Source: Cliona cf. orientalis
Taxonomy: Eukaryota > Porifera > Demospongiae > Clionaida > Clionaidae
Length of the DNA: 64,000 nt
Assembly: GCA_963930775.1 (NCBI GenBank)
Contig: OZ005689.1
Coordinates: forward strand, 26,844,058 to 26,908,057
Direction: 5' to 3'
Below, in pieces: positions 1 to 11,649 of this stretch. A model generated the notes under the pieces. That model ran no database searches. It worked only from the letters and a program-made list of their open reading frames with translations, and was not told the DNA's origin. The stretch's first letter is position 1; each line of letters starts with the position of its first letter. Position numbers and translations under genes: made by a program.

Positions 1-2
1 GC

Positions 3-212
3 GCCCATCAAGATAAATTTACAATATCACTGCCTGTACATAGCAATATCAAATACACAAACTCTAACGCAGTCGATGCGTCTGAAGATCACTTCATTCG
101 AGAAGAAATCCCAAGGGATCTCGAGGACGGCAACGATGAAGCCGATCAGGAGGGTGCTGGCGAAGATGACGATGTCAACGATCTCGATCCCTTCTCTGTT
201 TCAGATGGCTAG
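3..212 (+). CDS. 3' end of an unknown gene with an acidic C-terminal tail (partial)
   Basis: A reading frame is open from the window edge to a TAG stop at 210-212, about 69 residues with no internal stop. The second half is strongly acidic (runs such as EDGNDEADQEGAGEDDD) and it ends DLDPFSVSDG. Codon choice is varied, as in real coding sequence. The 5' part lies outside the window, so I cannot name the family. An acidic tail would suit a nuclear or transposon-encoded protein, but that is a guess. No clear AATAAA follows closely. It is not long enough to exclude a chance open frame, but the composition argues for coding. Confidence 0.45.
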   Translation, partial: AHQDKFTISLPVHSNIKYTNSNAVDASEDHFIREEIPRDLEDGNDEADQEGAGEDDDVNDLDPFSVSDG

Positions 213-920
213 CTAACTTTCACTGGCAGCTTGTGTAGTTCAAACTTTTATCTTTTTATGCATCTCATGGTACTATGGTGTTATCCAGTCACAAATCCAC
301 ATCCTTAGTAGCAATTTGAAACAAGCAATATATTATATTTGCCCAGTAAGGGTTGTGAAATTTGGTACAGATACAGATGAATATGACAAATGGTTCGATA
401 AATATTATTTTAAAGTTCGTCATGTTTTCATTTTCAAGTTATGCCACTTTAAAGCAATTGAGGATTAAGTAACATTGCAGACCTTCAGTACGCTCAATGT
501 CATAATTATACATATAATTATATAGAGTGCTTACCACGAGTCTAGCTTACTGCCATGCCCACAAAAGTAGCCCCGCTTATTTCAGTCAGTTTTTGCGCTC
601 GGGATTCTACATAGAGCCCTTTGGTCTTCTAAATCACGTAGAAACCTCCTAAACAGTGTCTAACTAATATATAGTGACCCTTTACCATATTTTACTATAG
701 TATTTTACTATAGGAATATGGTCATTGATTCTGTAAGCAATCCTGATTTTAATTCAATTTAATTTAGAATGACATTTCAACACACAATACTTAAACTGTG
801 ATGAATCCAATAGACTAGTCTAAGAGTATTTCACTGAGTTTGATGAGCTCGAGTTTACTGATTAAGAAATGACAGACCAAATTCACCAAGTAAATAGGCA
901 AAGTGTACTTGAGTCAGTTT
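213..920. other. AT-rich non-coding stretch between two transposon-related genes
   Basis: I see no coding frame here. Around 605-665 lies a short motif (AGAGCCCTTTGGTCTTCT followed by GAAACCTCCTAAACAGTGTC) that recurs in diverged form at 17,243-17,295, so it belongs to a dispersed repeat. The rest is AT-rich sequence without recognisable structure. Confidence 0.5.
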
Positions 921-929
921 AGATTTGAC

Positions 930-3900
930 ATCGTGACTGATCTTTAGAGCCTTCTTGGGATCGAAATGGGCACTGCACACTAGCATGATAATCGACGTTT
1001 CTTAGATCACCTGACATCTGGTACATACCCGTGTGGGGGTTTTCAAAAATCACATGCTCCTTGTGCTGAATGCAAGATCGTAAGGCGATGATTTTGGCAT
1101 CCCATCCTCTCCACGCAAGTCACGTTTACCACACCCATTGCACCTTGAAATGTTTCCTCGCACAAACTGCAACCAAAATGTGTCTTGGTCCACCAATGAT
1201 GGCATGGAAACAACAGGAGCATATACTACATCAGCACTAGGAGAGTAGGCCATTGATACTTGCTATACAAGAGGACCAGAAGACACTAAAGGTGGAGGGG
1301 GAGGTTGTAATCTTAACTGGTCTAGTGACTGGTCGTAATCGGATGATGAAAGGGGAATGCACGTGGCAGTGGAACTGGCAGAGCAGTCAGAGCACAGTGG
1401 TGGAGGACACGAGTGTGAAAATGATAATTCAGAAGGTCCAGGCATATCATCATGCATTTCTGGAGTGTGCACTTGAGTGTACTCATGACTGGAAGTGACG
1501 TCTTTGATATTCCTTTTGATTCTTGGAGTAAATTGCTCACTGTCTGCTTCTGCAACAAGTTCCTTAATACGTTTAGTAGCTGCCTTTGATGAAGATTGAC
1601 GGTGTCCATTCGGCTTCTTCCCAGCCCCCTTGGGCATATTTGCATTGGCCAATACCGATAAGCTAACATTTCCTCTGTATTTCTGCAACCACGTCAAATA
1701 CTTTTGGGAAGATTTTGTATGGTATGCAACAGCAACCGAGTATGAACATATCTTGCATGAACAGTACAGCATGCATGATTTTTCACATAAAATCTGTCCA
1801 CTATCTTTCATTTCAACAAAGTAGGGATGCCTATGCTTCTCTTTAGAACTCTTCACTAGCCACTCTTTGCTGTTAGTACACGCTGGTGAAGGCAAATTTT
1901 GCTTGGATTGCTTTTCAATACTTCCTCACACTCTTTCCAGATCTTTTCAGCAATGTGTGATGGAATGTCCAGCTGCAAGAGCGGATTTAGTGGTAAGAAC
2001 CACTGATACCGGTGGCATGTTCATTCTTTTCTTCTTACTCATGTTCATGATAAGTGTGCTCTGGATCCACTACTGGATGCTTTAAGAGCCTATCCTTTTG
2101 CACTTGAGTCATTTGACATAACTTTCTTGTGGAAATTTTGAAATGCTTGTACTCATCCACTACCCGATATTCGCCTACACCCACAACAGCCCTTTCTATC
2201 TCTTGTTTCTGATTTGCAATCATGGTCTGCATTGTGGCTATGAAATCTGGCAATTCGTTCGCTCTATACTGTGTCTGGTGCTTGATAACTTGATTTTGGG
2301 ACTCCACATCGTTTGTGTAGAAAGGGTCTGGCGGGTTTCCAAGACCGCACTGAATTCTTTTGGGTTTCAACATTGTGTTTTTAATATCCTCTTTGCAGTG
2401 CTTAAGAAACCAGCTATGAAACTGGGGTGGGCTATTGTACTGCTTTTCTCGTTGCTCCCACACATCCCTTACACTCTCGACTAGGGCTTCAAATTCTTGC
2501 TCTGAATCAGCATCGACAAGTCCAGTCTCTAGCTACTGTGGGTTGCCAAAAATGTCCCTCAAGAATTCGATCCTTGTATTCTTGGGTACACCATGCTCCC
2601 TCAATTTCATATCCAGGTTACCTTTAAAATGCAGAAAGCACCACAGATGCACCGCTTTATCTAACACCACATGCATAGCATTGCTGATGGCCCTCTCACC
2701 ATCAGTACCAAATACTCTCAAACTGCGAAGTGATGGCTTCAGACCTACCAATGACGAAGTGAAAAGTGATATGACTCAAATTTCTTCTGCTTGTGGATCA
2801 ACTCAGCGCAGTTAAGGCCTGGGTCACGTACGGGCGAGGGTTAATTATATTCATGATTTCGTTTCTATGGTAACTACGGTGGTCACATGACCGACCAAGC
2901 AAGTAAACAATAGCGAGCGATCATATTCTCGCTCTTATTGCTTTATTATCTTATTATTGTAACATGCGCTATATTTAGTAGCTTACCTGTGTTGTTTTCA
3001 GCAGTAGAGACCGTCTGACTTGCTCGATTTTGACCAGAATCGTTCAAGAACTAAATTATTGAAGTGGGCGTGGCCACTCGGTCACATGACGAATGAGCTG
3101 CAGTTAGCTAGTTAGTAGTAGTGTAGCTAGGCGGCATATAAAGAGAGGACTAGAGATCAAGTTGACAGGCTAGATAGGTTAAGATCGAGTAGTTTTATAA
3201 TATCGTAGTGTAGATTTGTGAAAGAACCTACTATCGCTGAGTTTCAATACGAACTATACTGTTGGATACACCCAAGAATGTACATTTCATGCCATTTCAC
3301 GAAAAGTAAGTAATATCTAGCTAATCTATACTGTGAGATGTTAGTACACTATAATATGAACTGCATGAAATAGTTAAGGTCGGCCTCAGACCCGTGCGTA
3401 TATGGCGCCTTTTTCGATTTTGTTTACAAACATACATTCACGACCACGCCCACTGTGACGTCATGGCTCAGAGTTAATTAACATAATTTAATTACAAGAA
3501 AGGGTGAAGATCAAACTTTCTGTTGATGCATAGTAGAAGTTCATAGGATGTACTGATGCTGAAATATACAGCATTCAAGTTGTCAGTAAATACCGTGCAT
3601 CCCACACTGACCCAGGCCTTAATAGCGCTGAGCAATATGGGACCCATCATCACTGGACACTTTTCATCTGAATTGTGAAGCATAAGATGGCGGTATGTGG
3701 CAACAGTAACACTAAAATCGCCAAGACTGAATGTGGGATCGATACAGAAGACAGTACAACGCTGCTTGGTGCAAAATCTGTCCAAATCATTTAGCGTCCA
3801 ATCACTTGCAAGTACAGCCATCGGCATCGGCTCTGGTGCACACGTCACAATCCGTATAAAAGCATCAGAAGCATTAGCACCATGGCTTTCCTTGCACATT

Positions 3901-5110
3901 AACATTACTGAAAAAAGTGGATCTTTGGCTTTTCCTACTGGAATAAGCTGCCCTTCATCTTTCCGACGACGGAAATCTTTCACTTGTCTATTACGCACTA
4001 ACGAACCAGCACTTGGAGCAGTCACAACATCACAAGATACTACACAAACGGCAAATTTCGGTGTCAAATTGACAGCCACTTTCTTCAGTTTATGTAAAGT
4101 ACTTGGCATCGTATGGATGTAACTATCAGTTTTTGAATTGCCATGTGGACGAGGAACTACTGAATGCTCCATGTCATCAAAAGCATACTGGACCAAAGCC
4201 AAATTGAGCAGCTCCTCGTTATCTGTAGTATAGAAGAGCATAATATAGATTGGTAGCAATGGCCAGCAAAAGGTGATGGGATCTAAGGAATGCTTGCACA
4301 TATAGTACAGGGTTGCATACAGAGGGGGGGGGCACACTGGGATTTCCCCCCTCCAGCTTGAGTCTCCCCCAGGATTCCATTATAATATTATGTATACAGC
4401 ACAAATAATACGATTACATACACAAGCCTGAAAACATTGTTATCACGGCGTTATTGTGTGATCTATTTACTAGCATACGTGTGGCAGCGGCGCATACACA
4501 TGTACACAATTCATCCGTGAGATCCCCCCCTCCCCAGAAGAAATCCTGTATAACCCTGACGTACCCCTATTAAACTCTAAGCATATGCTTTGTTGTTGCT
4601 CGCTGACTTGAGTCAAACATATGTGCTTAACAATCACTAATAATATATTATGATTAGTTTTATCACTTGTGTAAAAGTTACATTGGGCCGAAATTAATGG
4701 TAAATTGTAAACATAACTGAGATAATTGCAATCATCTTCAGATCAGCGCTCGTCTTATGCACGAAGTATTTTATCTCAAGATGGTACAAACTATCATCTT
4801 CATCTTGGGAAGGCCTTAGTTTTCCATGCGTAATCATAAATCCGTCAGATTCAATGCTCACCCATGTCCGGTACACTCCATTGTACTTCCATGACTCCAT
4901 GTCATCTACATATATATCCTTGGGACTATCCAACAGAGATAAGTCAACTATGAAGGTTGAATTGTGCTCCACATTCACCGGCTGTGTTTTACAGATTCGC
5001 TCTTCCTCTAACTCAGGGTCCAAAAGAACAGATAAAGTGGGTATCAAACCTAGATGACCGGCGCGAGAACACAGGTAAGTGGCGATTATTATGGTAGAAA
5101 TCATTTGTAG
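930..5110 (-). pseudogene. MULE-type transposase with C2H/SWIM-like zinc motifs, decayed and interrupted
   Basis: Read from high to low coordinates, conserved pieces follow in order. At about 5,100-4,740 is the N-terminal segment (FIVDLSLLDSPKDIYVDD). At about 4,200-3,640 lies the region leading to the RNase-H core, with IDPTFSLGDFSVTVATYR supplying the first catalytic Asp. At 2,751-2,535 is FGTDGE with CFLHFK, a CxxH motif typical of MULEs. At 2,463-2,035 is the C-terminal half of the core (DPFYTNDVESQNQVIK). At about 1,800-1,700 is a SWIM-type cluster (CMLYCSCKICSYSVA). At 1,250-950 is the tail (GNISRCNGCGKRD, then FENPHTG, YHAS). Frame changes occur between pieces, for example near 2,750 and 1,050, and an 803-bp element splits the core. 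Multicopy relatives are known in fish, cnidarians and sponges. I saw no clear terminal inverted repeats. Confidence 0.75.
2816..3618. mobile_element. TTAA-flanked non-autonomous element (piggyBac- or Kolobok-like) inside the MULE gene
   Basis: The ends are inverted copies: GGCCTGGGTCACG at 2816 and its complement CTGACCCAGGCC ending at 3618. Each is flanked by TTAA (2812-2815 and 3619-3622). Removing the insert plus one TTAA restores one reading frame of the MULE protein across the joint: GPILLS runs into LIHKQKKFESYH. That supports precise insertion. Only about 11 bp of the termini match well. There is no transposase inside, so it is a passive copy. TTAA targets are used by both piggyBac and Kolobok elements; which one applies cannot be decided here. 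Confidence 0.65.
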
Positions 5111-5471
5111 TGTCCCTAGGAGAGTGCACCGAGGTCCTAAGAAAAAAAATACAATTCCATGATAACTAACTACCTCAATGTAAATGGACCCAGACATTAA
5201 CACGACTTCTATAATATTATGGCTAGGTGATAATTAGAGTGGGATCATGATACCTTTTGCATGATGATCATTACCAACAGATAAAATTATGTGCTCTAAT
5301 GATAATCCACATTATCATATCAGCGTACAAATGCCTTGTATTTAATTACATGGCAACCAACAAAATTCTGATGCTTATTGATGAGTAAAACATGAAAGGC
5401 ATCCGCAGTAAGTAAATAATGGTTATCGCCCAAACACAAGTATAAATCTTCATTCAACTATATATGTAAGT

Positions 5472-5684
5472 TTAGTAAACCTTCCCTGCAGCTTTTAGAC
5501 TCTGCATGCAACCATAGAATGAACACTTGACTATCTCCCCAGTAGCTGCACAGTGTAATGGTGCATGTGGTAAAAGGTTGTCAACAGAATGCATACACAT
5601 CGATCGATATTGACCCCAGAAATCACAGAGATGGCGTCTAAGATCGACTCTCAACCTTGATAGCGACAGGTTTCGATGCTTCAA
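5472..5684 (-). CDS. Possible first exon of the MULE gene or of another gene
   Basis: A 70-residue frame starts at ATG 5684. Near its end is CSFYGCMQSLKAAGK, half of a C2H2 finger, followed by a plausible GT donor (AAG then GTTTAC). MULE proteins of this type sometimes begin with a C2H2 finger, and the position upstream of the MULE N-terminal piece fits. The middle of the frame matches nothing I recognise, so this may be a chance open frame. Confidence 0.2.
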   Translation of the reverse strand: MKHRNLSLSRLRVDLRRHLCDFWGQYRSMCMHSVDNLLPHAPLHCAATGEIVKCSFYGCMQSLKAAGKVY

Positions 5685-5974
5685 TCACAGAGACAAACTC
5701 CACAGCACAGTATTCCTTCCGAACTTCAGGATGGTTGCGCTGCTGCAGTCTCGCGCGGGCCAGCCCCTTGTGACAATGATGCGTGCTATATATAGCGCAA
5801 GGCTATCCACGGCATTATGTAAGCCAAGAAAACACATGAAGTTCAATCAACAGTACTTCTCAGAGAAAGTAGCGCTCAGCTTGTAATGTATTTGTTGGAT
5901 ACACGCGTAAGATACTCTACATATTTACTGATTTTCAAGGCCCAGAGAGGCTCCAGCGAGGCCCTAGATTTTTT

Positions 5975-6180
5975 CATAATCATAGAGTCGATAGACTCTA
6001 TAAGTAGGGATGGCACGGATACTCCATAATATATAATACATTACAAAAATCCAAATATCTCAAAATAGGTAACTTTGTGAATTTTCTAAGCGTCAAAATC
6101 AGAATCTACAGCAAATTATCTAACAAGACCAAGATCATCCATCAACTCAATTGTATATGCCAGAACCAGATGTTCAAAAA
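5975..6180. repeat. Dispersed repeat, copy 1 (second copy at 38,620-38,820)
   Basis: The stretch starting ATCATAGAGTCGATAGACTC and running through AAGTAGGGATGG, CAAATATCTCAAAA and AGCAAATTAT is repeated at 38,620-38,820 in the same orientation with about 85% identity by eye. A fragment is also present at 57,228-57,290. No terminal repeats or coding frame are visible, so it is an unclassified interspersed repeat. Confidence 0.7.
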
Positions 6181-6192
6181 ATAGCCATTTGT

Positions 6193-6232
6193 CAATCTTT
6201 CTTTCTTCTTTCTTTCTTTCTTTCTTTCTTTC
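6193..6232. repeat. (TTTC)n microsatellite
   Basis: Seven or more tandem TTTC units with one interruption. Confidence 0.9.
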
Positions 6233-7163
6233 TGTTTTCCTGGGCTAACTCAACACTACCATGACCGCTCACCTTAGTTCGAGTATAAATCCACTCCATT
6301 TTTGAGCGCGCACGTCTGTGGCACGCTCGTTTTGTGTTATCAGGATAGCGATTTAATTGTGGGTGTGTACAGCGCGCGTTTTGCGAGTGGGTGTGTCCAA
6401 TTAGCCATTTTGTCATATAATGCGCATGCTCATTTGGTGTTGCCATGGTGAAGTCATGTGACCGATGTAAGTGGTGCGCGTGCGCCGGCGCAGCCAGGAT
6501 CGATCGCGAGCACTCAGCTGATCAGCTCAGTGAACTGTCGATCATAGTGGCTACTTACCAACAGTAAGCTTACTGGCCTATAAAATATGCTCCTGAAACA
6601 GAATGTTTACGTCACTACTTGGCTCTAAACAGCCTTCTTTCAAGTTTGCCAGTTGAGTCAGCCAGCTTCAGGATCGAGATAACGAGGGGCGTGGCTTCAT
6701 TTGCAGGTCAGCTAGTTACCTGAGCTGTCTCGAGAACCCCACTGATGCACGTTCAATAGTGTGTGATGCAAAAGAAGACATCCTAGCAAGCTATCAAAGA
6801 CTGCCTGGGATTTGCACTTACAGGAGTATTCAAGTTTGAACTCACAGTGTGTTGGGGTACCATAGCTGCCTGACTCATGCAAAGGCTAAGATCACACAAA
6901 CATGGTGTACTTGCTTCCCTATAGTAATATTGTATTTATTGCTGGAGCACGGTTGGATGTAGCTATACAAGTCCAGAAAGAAATTTTTGAATTAGCTAGT
7001 TCCATGCATTAAATTTTTAATCTTAAACAATGAATAGGCAAACCGGTCGCCATGGTATATGTATAGTCTCATGCCCAGCCTCTGTCCCCACGAGATTAGT
7101 TAGCTAGGTGGCATTGATGAAAATTAATAACTACCAGGCCCTGAGGGCACTAAAAAAAGAACA

Positions 7164-7543
7164 GTAACAAATATAAAAACAATTGAATAAAATTGAAGGA
7201 TGAAGTAGGGATGGCAGTGCCAAAAAATACACAAACAAGATTCGTGGGGATAACGTATCACATCCACTATACATCCCTACGCTTGTTTTTGAGTAGCCGT
7301 GCACACACATAATATTATATATGGGCACATACATACAGGAATGGAAAATCAATACTGGGATCAATATCAATAGTAGTGACACTTTAAAATTACATGCTGA
7401 ATCAGATGTGTATGAGAAAAGTAAGCGTAGGGATGTATAGTGGATGTGATACGTTATCCCCACGAATCTTGTTTGTGTATTTTTTGGCACTGCCATCCCT
7501 ACTTCATCCTTCAATTTTATTCAATTGTTTTTATACTTGTTAC
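7164..7543. mobile_element. Fold-back MITE with about 121-bp near-perfect arms (copy 1)
   Basis: The left arm (7164-7284) begins GTAACAAATATAAAAACAA and ends CATCCCTACGCTT. The right arm (7423-7543) is its almost exact reverse complement. The loop is about 140 bp and has no coding content. A second family member lies at 32,335-32,720. The two copies share the outer ends but differ in the middle of the arms, and within each copy the two arms still match. No transposase is present. Confidence 0.85.
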
Positions 7544-8930
7544 CTCATAGATTGCATCATAATTTCATCATAGATTACACCATAATTACCTCATAACCAC
7601 AGAAAAGTAAATTGCTACTGGGGAGATAATTACTGACCTTGGTTGGCAGCGGCTTAGTTGCATATTGCTGGTTAAGAAAAAACATTGTTACATAGGTTTT
7701 TTAAACTGATACTCCATAACACTTCAATGATTAGTTAATCCTAACTCATACTAACAGCTGGTGATACACAAAACTTCAACCGGTACACATGCAAATGAAA
7801 GTTATGTCAAGAGTCTGAGTTGTGTGTACATACTACATGTAGCAGCTGCCATACAACTATGTGGCTACCACAAGCCTGGAACTCAAGAGGGTGTTAAGTG
7901 GACTATATAAACTGATATGTACTAATTAATACAATTTTGTTTGATAGCTGATACACACACACACACACTAGAGCTCTCTCCCTTATATTTAATCTAGTGT
8001 AGCTATATACACATACTGTGCTTTGCAGGTCAGATGTCTAGGGAAAGTTAGGGAATAGACACCTATTTCTGTCAACTGAACCTTTTGTGACTTGTGGTAT
8101 AACTGAATTAAGTACTTGAGAGCCACTGCTTTCCACTGGATAAGTGACTTGAAAAGCACTGTACACAACAGCAAGATCACTTCTTGCATGGGTTAACAAT
8201 TAAGTTCCCATATGCAAATAAACATAAGCAGCACTACATCTCGATGAAAGCTTACGATCCTTCTAAAATATGAGTGCAAACAGAGTTGGTACATCTAATA
8301 TAACAGAAGCTAAATAGATACATAATAAACTACAATGTGTAGTACTACAATTAAACGTGTGCTCATGTGATAGCTACTGTGCCTCAGGTGCATGCATTAA
8401 GGACTGGGAAGAGTCAAATGCATGTAAATGTAGGGTAACTTTAGGTGTTGATATCTTCACTTCTGAATGAAATATAGATGAAGTAAAGTACCAACAGAAA
8501 CTACTAGCCTTATACTACAAGAGATGGCGACCACGCCCTCTGAATGATGTCACAGATACATTGGTGGCTTCCCAAACGAATGTGCTCTGGCGAGGTAACC
8601 CTCGAGGAGGCAGTCTACTTCCATGCATTGTGAGCCAGCCTTAACGGCATCTATACTTTCTCAACAAGCTATACTAACTATTCATCAGATTGCTTTGGGA
8701 TAGCTAACATACAAAGGTAGATACAACAAAAAATAGTTTTGACTAGTGTAAGTACGGACTATACAGGCTCATAAATAAGTAGCATGGATTATTTCAGAAG
8801 AAGCATCCGGTAGATCAGCTATTTACATGACGGTAAACCTCTCTACACTCTCAAGGTAACATAAAAGTACCATTTTCCTGACCACCTCTCCAGACACTGT
8901 CTTTCTCCATTGCAACAGCCATTTCTGCCG
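7544..8930. other. Non-coding stretch
   Basis: Nothing recognisable except a short (AC)n run near 7,953-7,968. The open frames here have no family resemblance and are interrupted. Confidence 0.4.
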
Positions 8931-8939
8931 AGTCAGCAG

Positions 8940-9694
8940 AGCAATTGACGTTTAACCCACATAGGCATAATGCAAAAATTAGTAGAGGACGCCATGCTGG
9001 CGGGTGCGGTTACTGCAAATGAGCCATTTACAAGCTTTATCAGTGTGGATAGTCCTTGCTGCCCCTGAGAAGGGATGAAAGAAGCTACTGAACTCCTGAT
9101 CCTGCCCTCACCATGATACATCCAATCGGGAGATTTGAAACCTGTGGTGCTGTGATCATTGAATGATACTCCCCTAATGACCAAATATTAAACAATTTCT
9201 GTACCTAGCCACAGTTCTATGGTCAAGTATATGTAGTAACTAGAGTTAGCTTGGACCCGTATTCGTGGACGATTACAGAAATTAGACTATGCAATGGCCT
9301 TGTTGCTAAAGAAAATTTTCTTGTGTACCGATGCCTTATCTTTGCTTTTTTCTTGCCATCTATTCGAGCTGGATGCGAGCTAGTGAGCTACATTTAGAGT
9401 TAGCGTGGCCAACATTGACGATCTTTACCTCAATGATTATCACGTATGCTATGAGCTAGCGACACATGGATGGCATATGAGGAGAAATATTAAGAGCTGG
9501 AGGTGGAAAAATCTCAGAGCACCTAAACTAGTATAAAACTCACCATCAGAATCAGTATTAAGCGGTTTATGATCATTCAGTGTTCTCCCTAGCATACCAA
9601 AAGGCATGTCAGCCCAACAAGCATTCAGTACAGACTTTCCTTTGATGTGGGAATAGGGATAATCCATGTACTTTATTATGGTCAGAGACTCCAC
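8940..9694 (-). CDS. Two candidate coding fragments of an unrecognised protein
   Basis: Two minus-strand frames have protein-like composition. The first (9,694 down to about 9,540) contains GKSVLNACWADMPFGMLGR. The second (9,184 down to 8,940) contains MYHGEGRIRSSVASFIP. They could be successive exons of one gene or transposon pseudogene, separated by an intron or an insertion of about 350 bp. I do not recognise the family and see no catalytic motif. Confidence 0.3.
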
Positions 9695-9719
9695 CCAAAT
9701 TATGCCCTGCCATCATACC

Positions 9720-11260
9720 TTGAATATAGCTTGCATTACTGGAAGCCAATTCTATGAAAAGTGTAATGAAAATATGAGAAAATCATATGTGCTGAGCTCT
9801 TAGAGCTGGAATAGTCTTGGAAATTTGAGCCAGAGCCCAATTTCTTGGTGTGTAACTGGGAAATTATTTCAGTGTTGGAATAATATATTATCACTTGGAG
9901 TATATGTGATAAATATTGGAAACTTTTTCTAAGTGGTCTACAAAAAGTATAGTAATTTTTGATGTGTTGTTATTATATTGGAAATTTTTCATACGCAATT
10001 CTAAATTATTTGTAAAACATCGAAATAAATGTGCGATAGTTTTCCAACGTCTACAAATAGTATTGTAATCTACAGATGGTGTTTGAAAGGTGTGTTAATT
10101 TTTTTGTACAAAATTCCAAGGCCTTGTAAAGTATCTGAATAAATTCATGATTTTCAGATGTATATGAATAATGTCAGATTTTAAGCTTATGTTGGAATTA
10201 TATGTATTAAACCCAGACTATCAGAAAAACATCTGACATTACTAGGGTCACATGACATACATGTCATGTAGCTGATCTCAAAAGAAAGGACCAAAAGGAT
10301 GGTGCTCATGACAACCTAATAATGACTTCTGGGAGTAAGTTTGGCATGCCTGCTTTTCAAGTTGCTGATCAAGTGATATCTAAAATTTGTGTCCCTGCAG
10401 CTGGCACAGCCATACTGATGTTTACTCCATCTCTTCTGACTCAGCTCACTGGTTAATCAAAGGATTGCACCAGCCCTCTGGTAAGTAATTTAAGATAGCT
10501 AGTTACGTACAAGCCAAAGAATATTTCATGAGTATATAGCCACACGCCTATAAGCTATTCTGATCCCCTACATGCATATCAAGGACACAAGGGCATCATT
10601 GAGGTATTACCGACAAAACGCATTAGACACCTTTTAATCCCTTGATATAGCTATTAAATAGGCTATATAGCTGCTTGCCAACCATGAACCATGACCCATG
10701 ACACTAAAATTAATATGCTGGAGTTTCTGATAGTGGCTATATTAATTCAAGGCTTGGTAGCACTCATTGGTTCTCTAACTACCATATTCACTCGAACAGA
10801 CGCCTCTCTTGAATTGTAGCCGTACCACACCTACTATTTGAGAAGTACATTAGCATTTAAACAATGTCATGCCTCACGACTCATTCTAAGTAACTAAATA
10901 CTTAGCAGTCTTCTAGACATATCAGGAAATGGACGGACATGAAAATGTTTTCAACACCCATTCACGCCTTTCACTCACCTAGTTAGCCCTACTACTTAGT
11001 ATAGAATTCTATATTTTACTTGACATAAAATAAAAAAGCATGTATTTTTATCAATTTTGTAAGTGCATGCATTTACCTATTATTCAAGCTGCACATTGCA
11101 CAAAAAATCACCTCCTACAAGTGAACATAGCACTGGCCGCGTATATGTGGTAGTAATGTACTGTAGTCTATGAGGGTTAAAGGTCAAATTTTACCTTCTC
11201 TCGTTTATATCTAATTGTGCATATACGGTGTAATTTTGTAACTCAGCATTGCTGTACAAA
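9720..11260. other. AT-rich non-coding stretch
   Basis: No coding frame or ordered repeat recognised. Motifs built on GGAATAGT and GGAAATTT recur loosely at 9,800-10,150 and again near 14,390-14,520, perhaps relics of an old element. Confidence 0.4.
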
Positions 11261-11649
11261 TCATATCTACCACCATAATATGCGCTTTGTTTTGTGCGTC
11301 CTGGTCATTCCTGCTCTCGGCCGTTCTAAGGTGTGAAAATGCGCTTGCATCTGTGCTCTCAACCAGTCGTTTTCACGACTATCATTGTCCTCCTCATTGT
11401 TTTCTACATCCCCTGTTGTGCTGCCAATCCAGGGAATGATACCACTGAGGCGGCGAACTCGACTCAATATATGACTTACCTGATAACGAAGTAAGTGATC
11501 TGAGTTGACCGTATGAATAAGATAGTAGTACTTTAGAATATCCACACAGTATCTATGGTAGTACGTCGGAATAGCTATGAATAGCTATGTACTGTGTATT
11601 GAGTTGTAATATGAATGTATACAGTGAGCAACTTCTTTTTACTTTCAGT

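Noticed and set aside
7131-7514. 127-residue minus-strand frame
   Set aside because: It runs through both arms and the loop of a fold-back MITE and has no domain.
11267-11545. 92-residue minus-strand frame upstream of the 11.65-kb gene
   Set aside because: Composition is protein-like, but a strong GTAAGT lies inside it and no family is recognised. Left uncalled.
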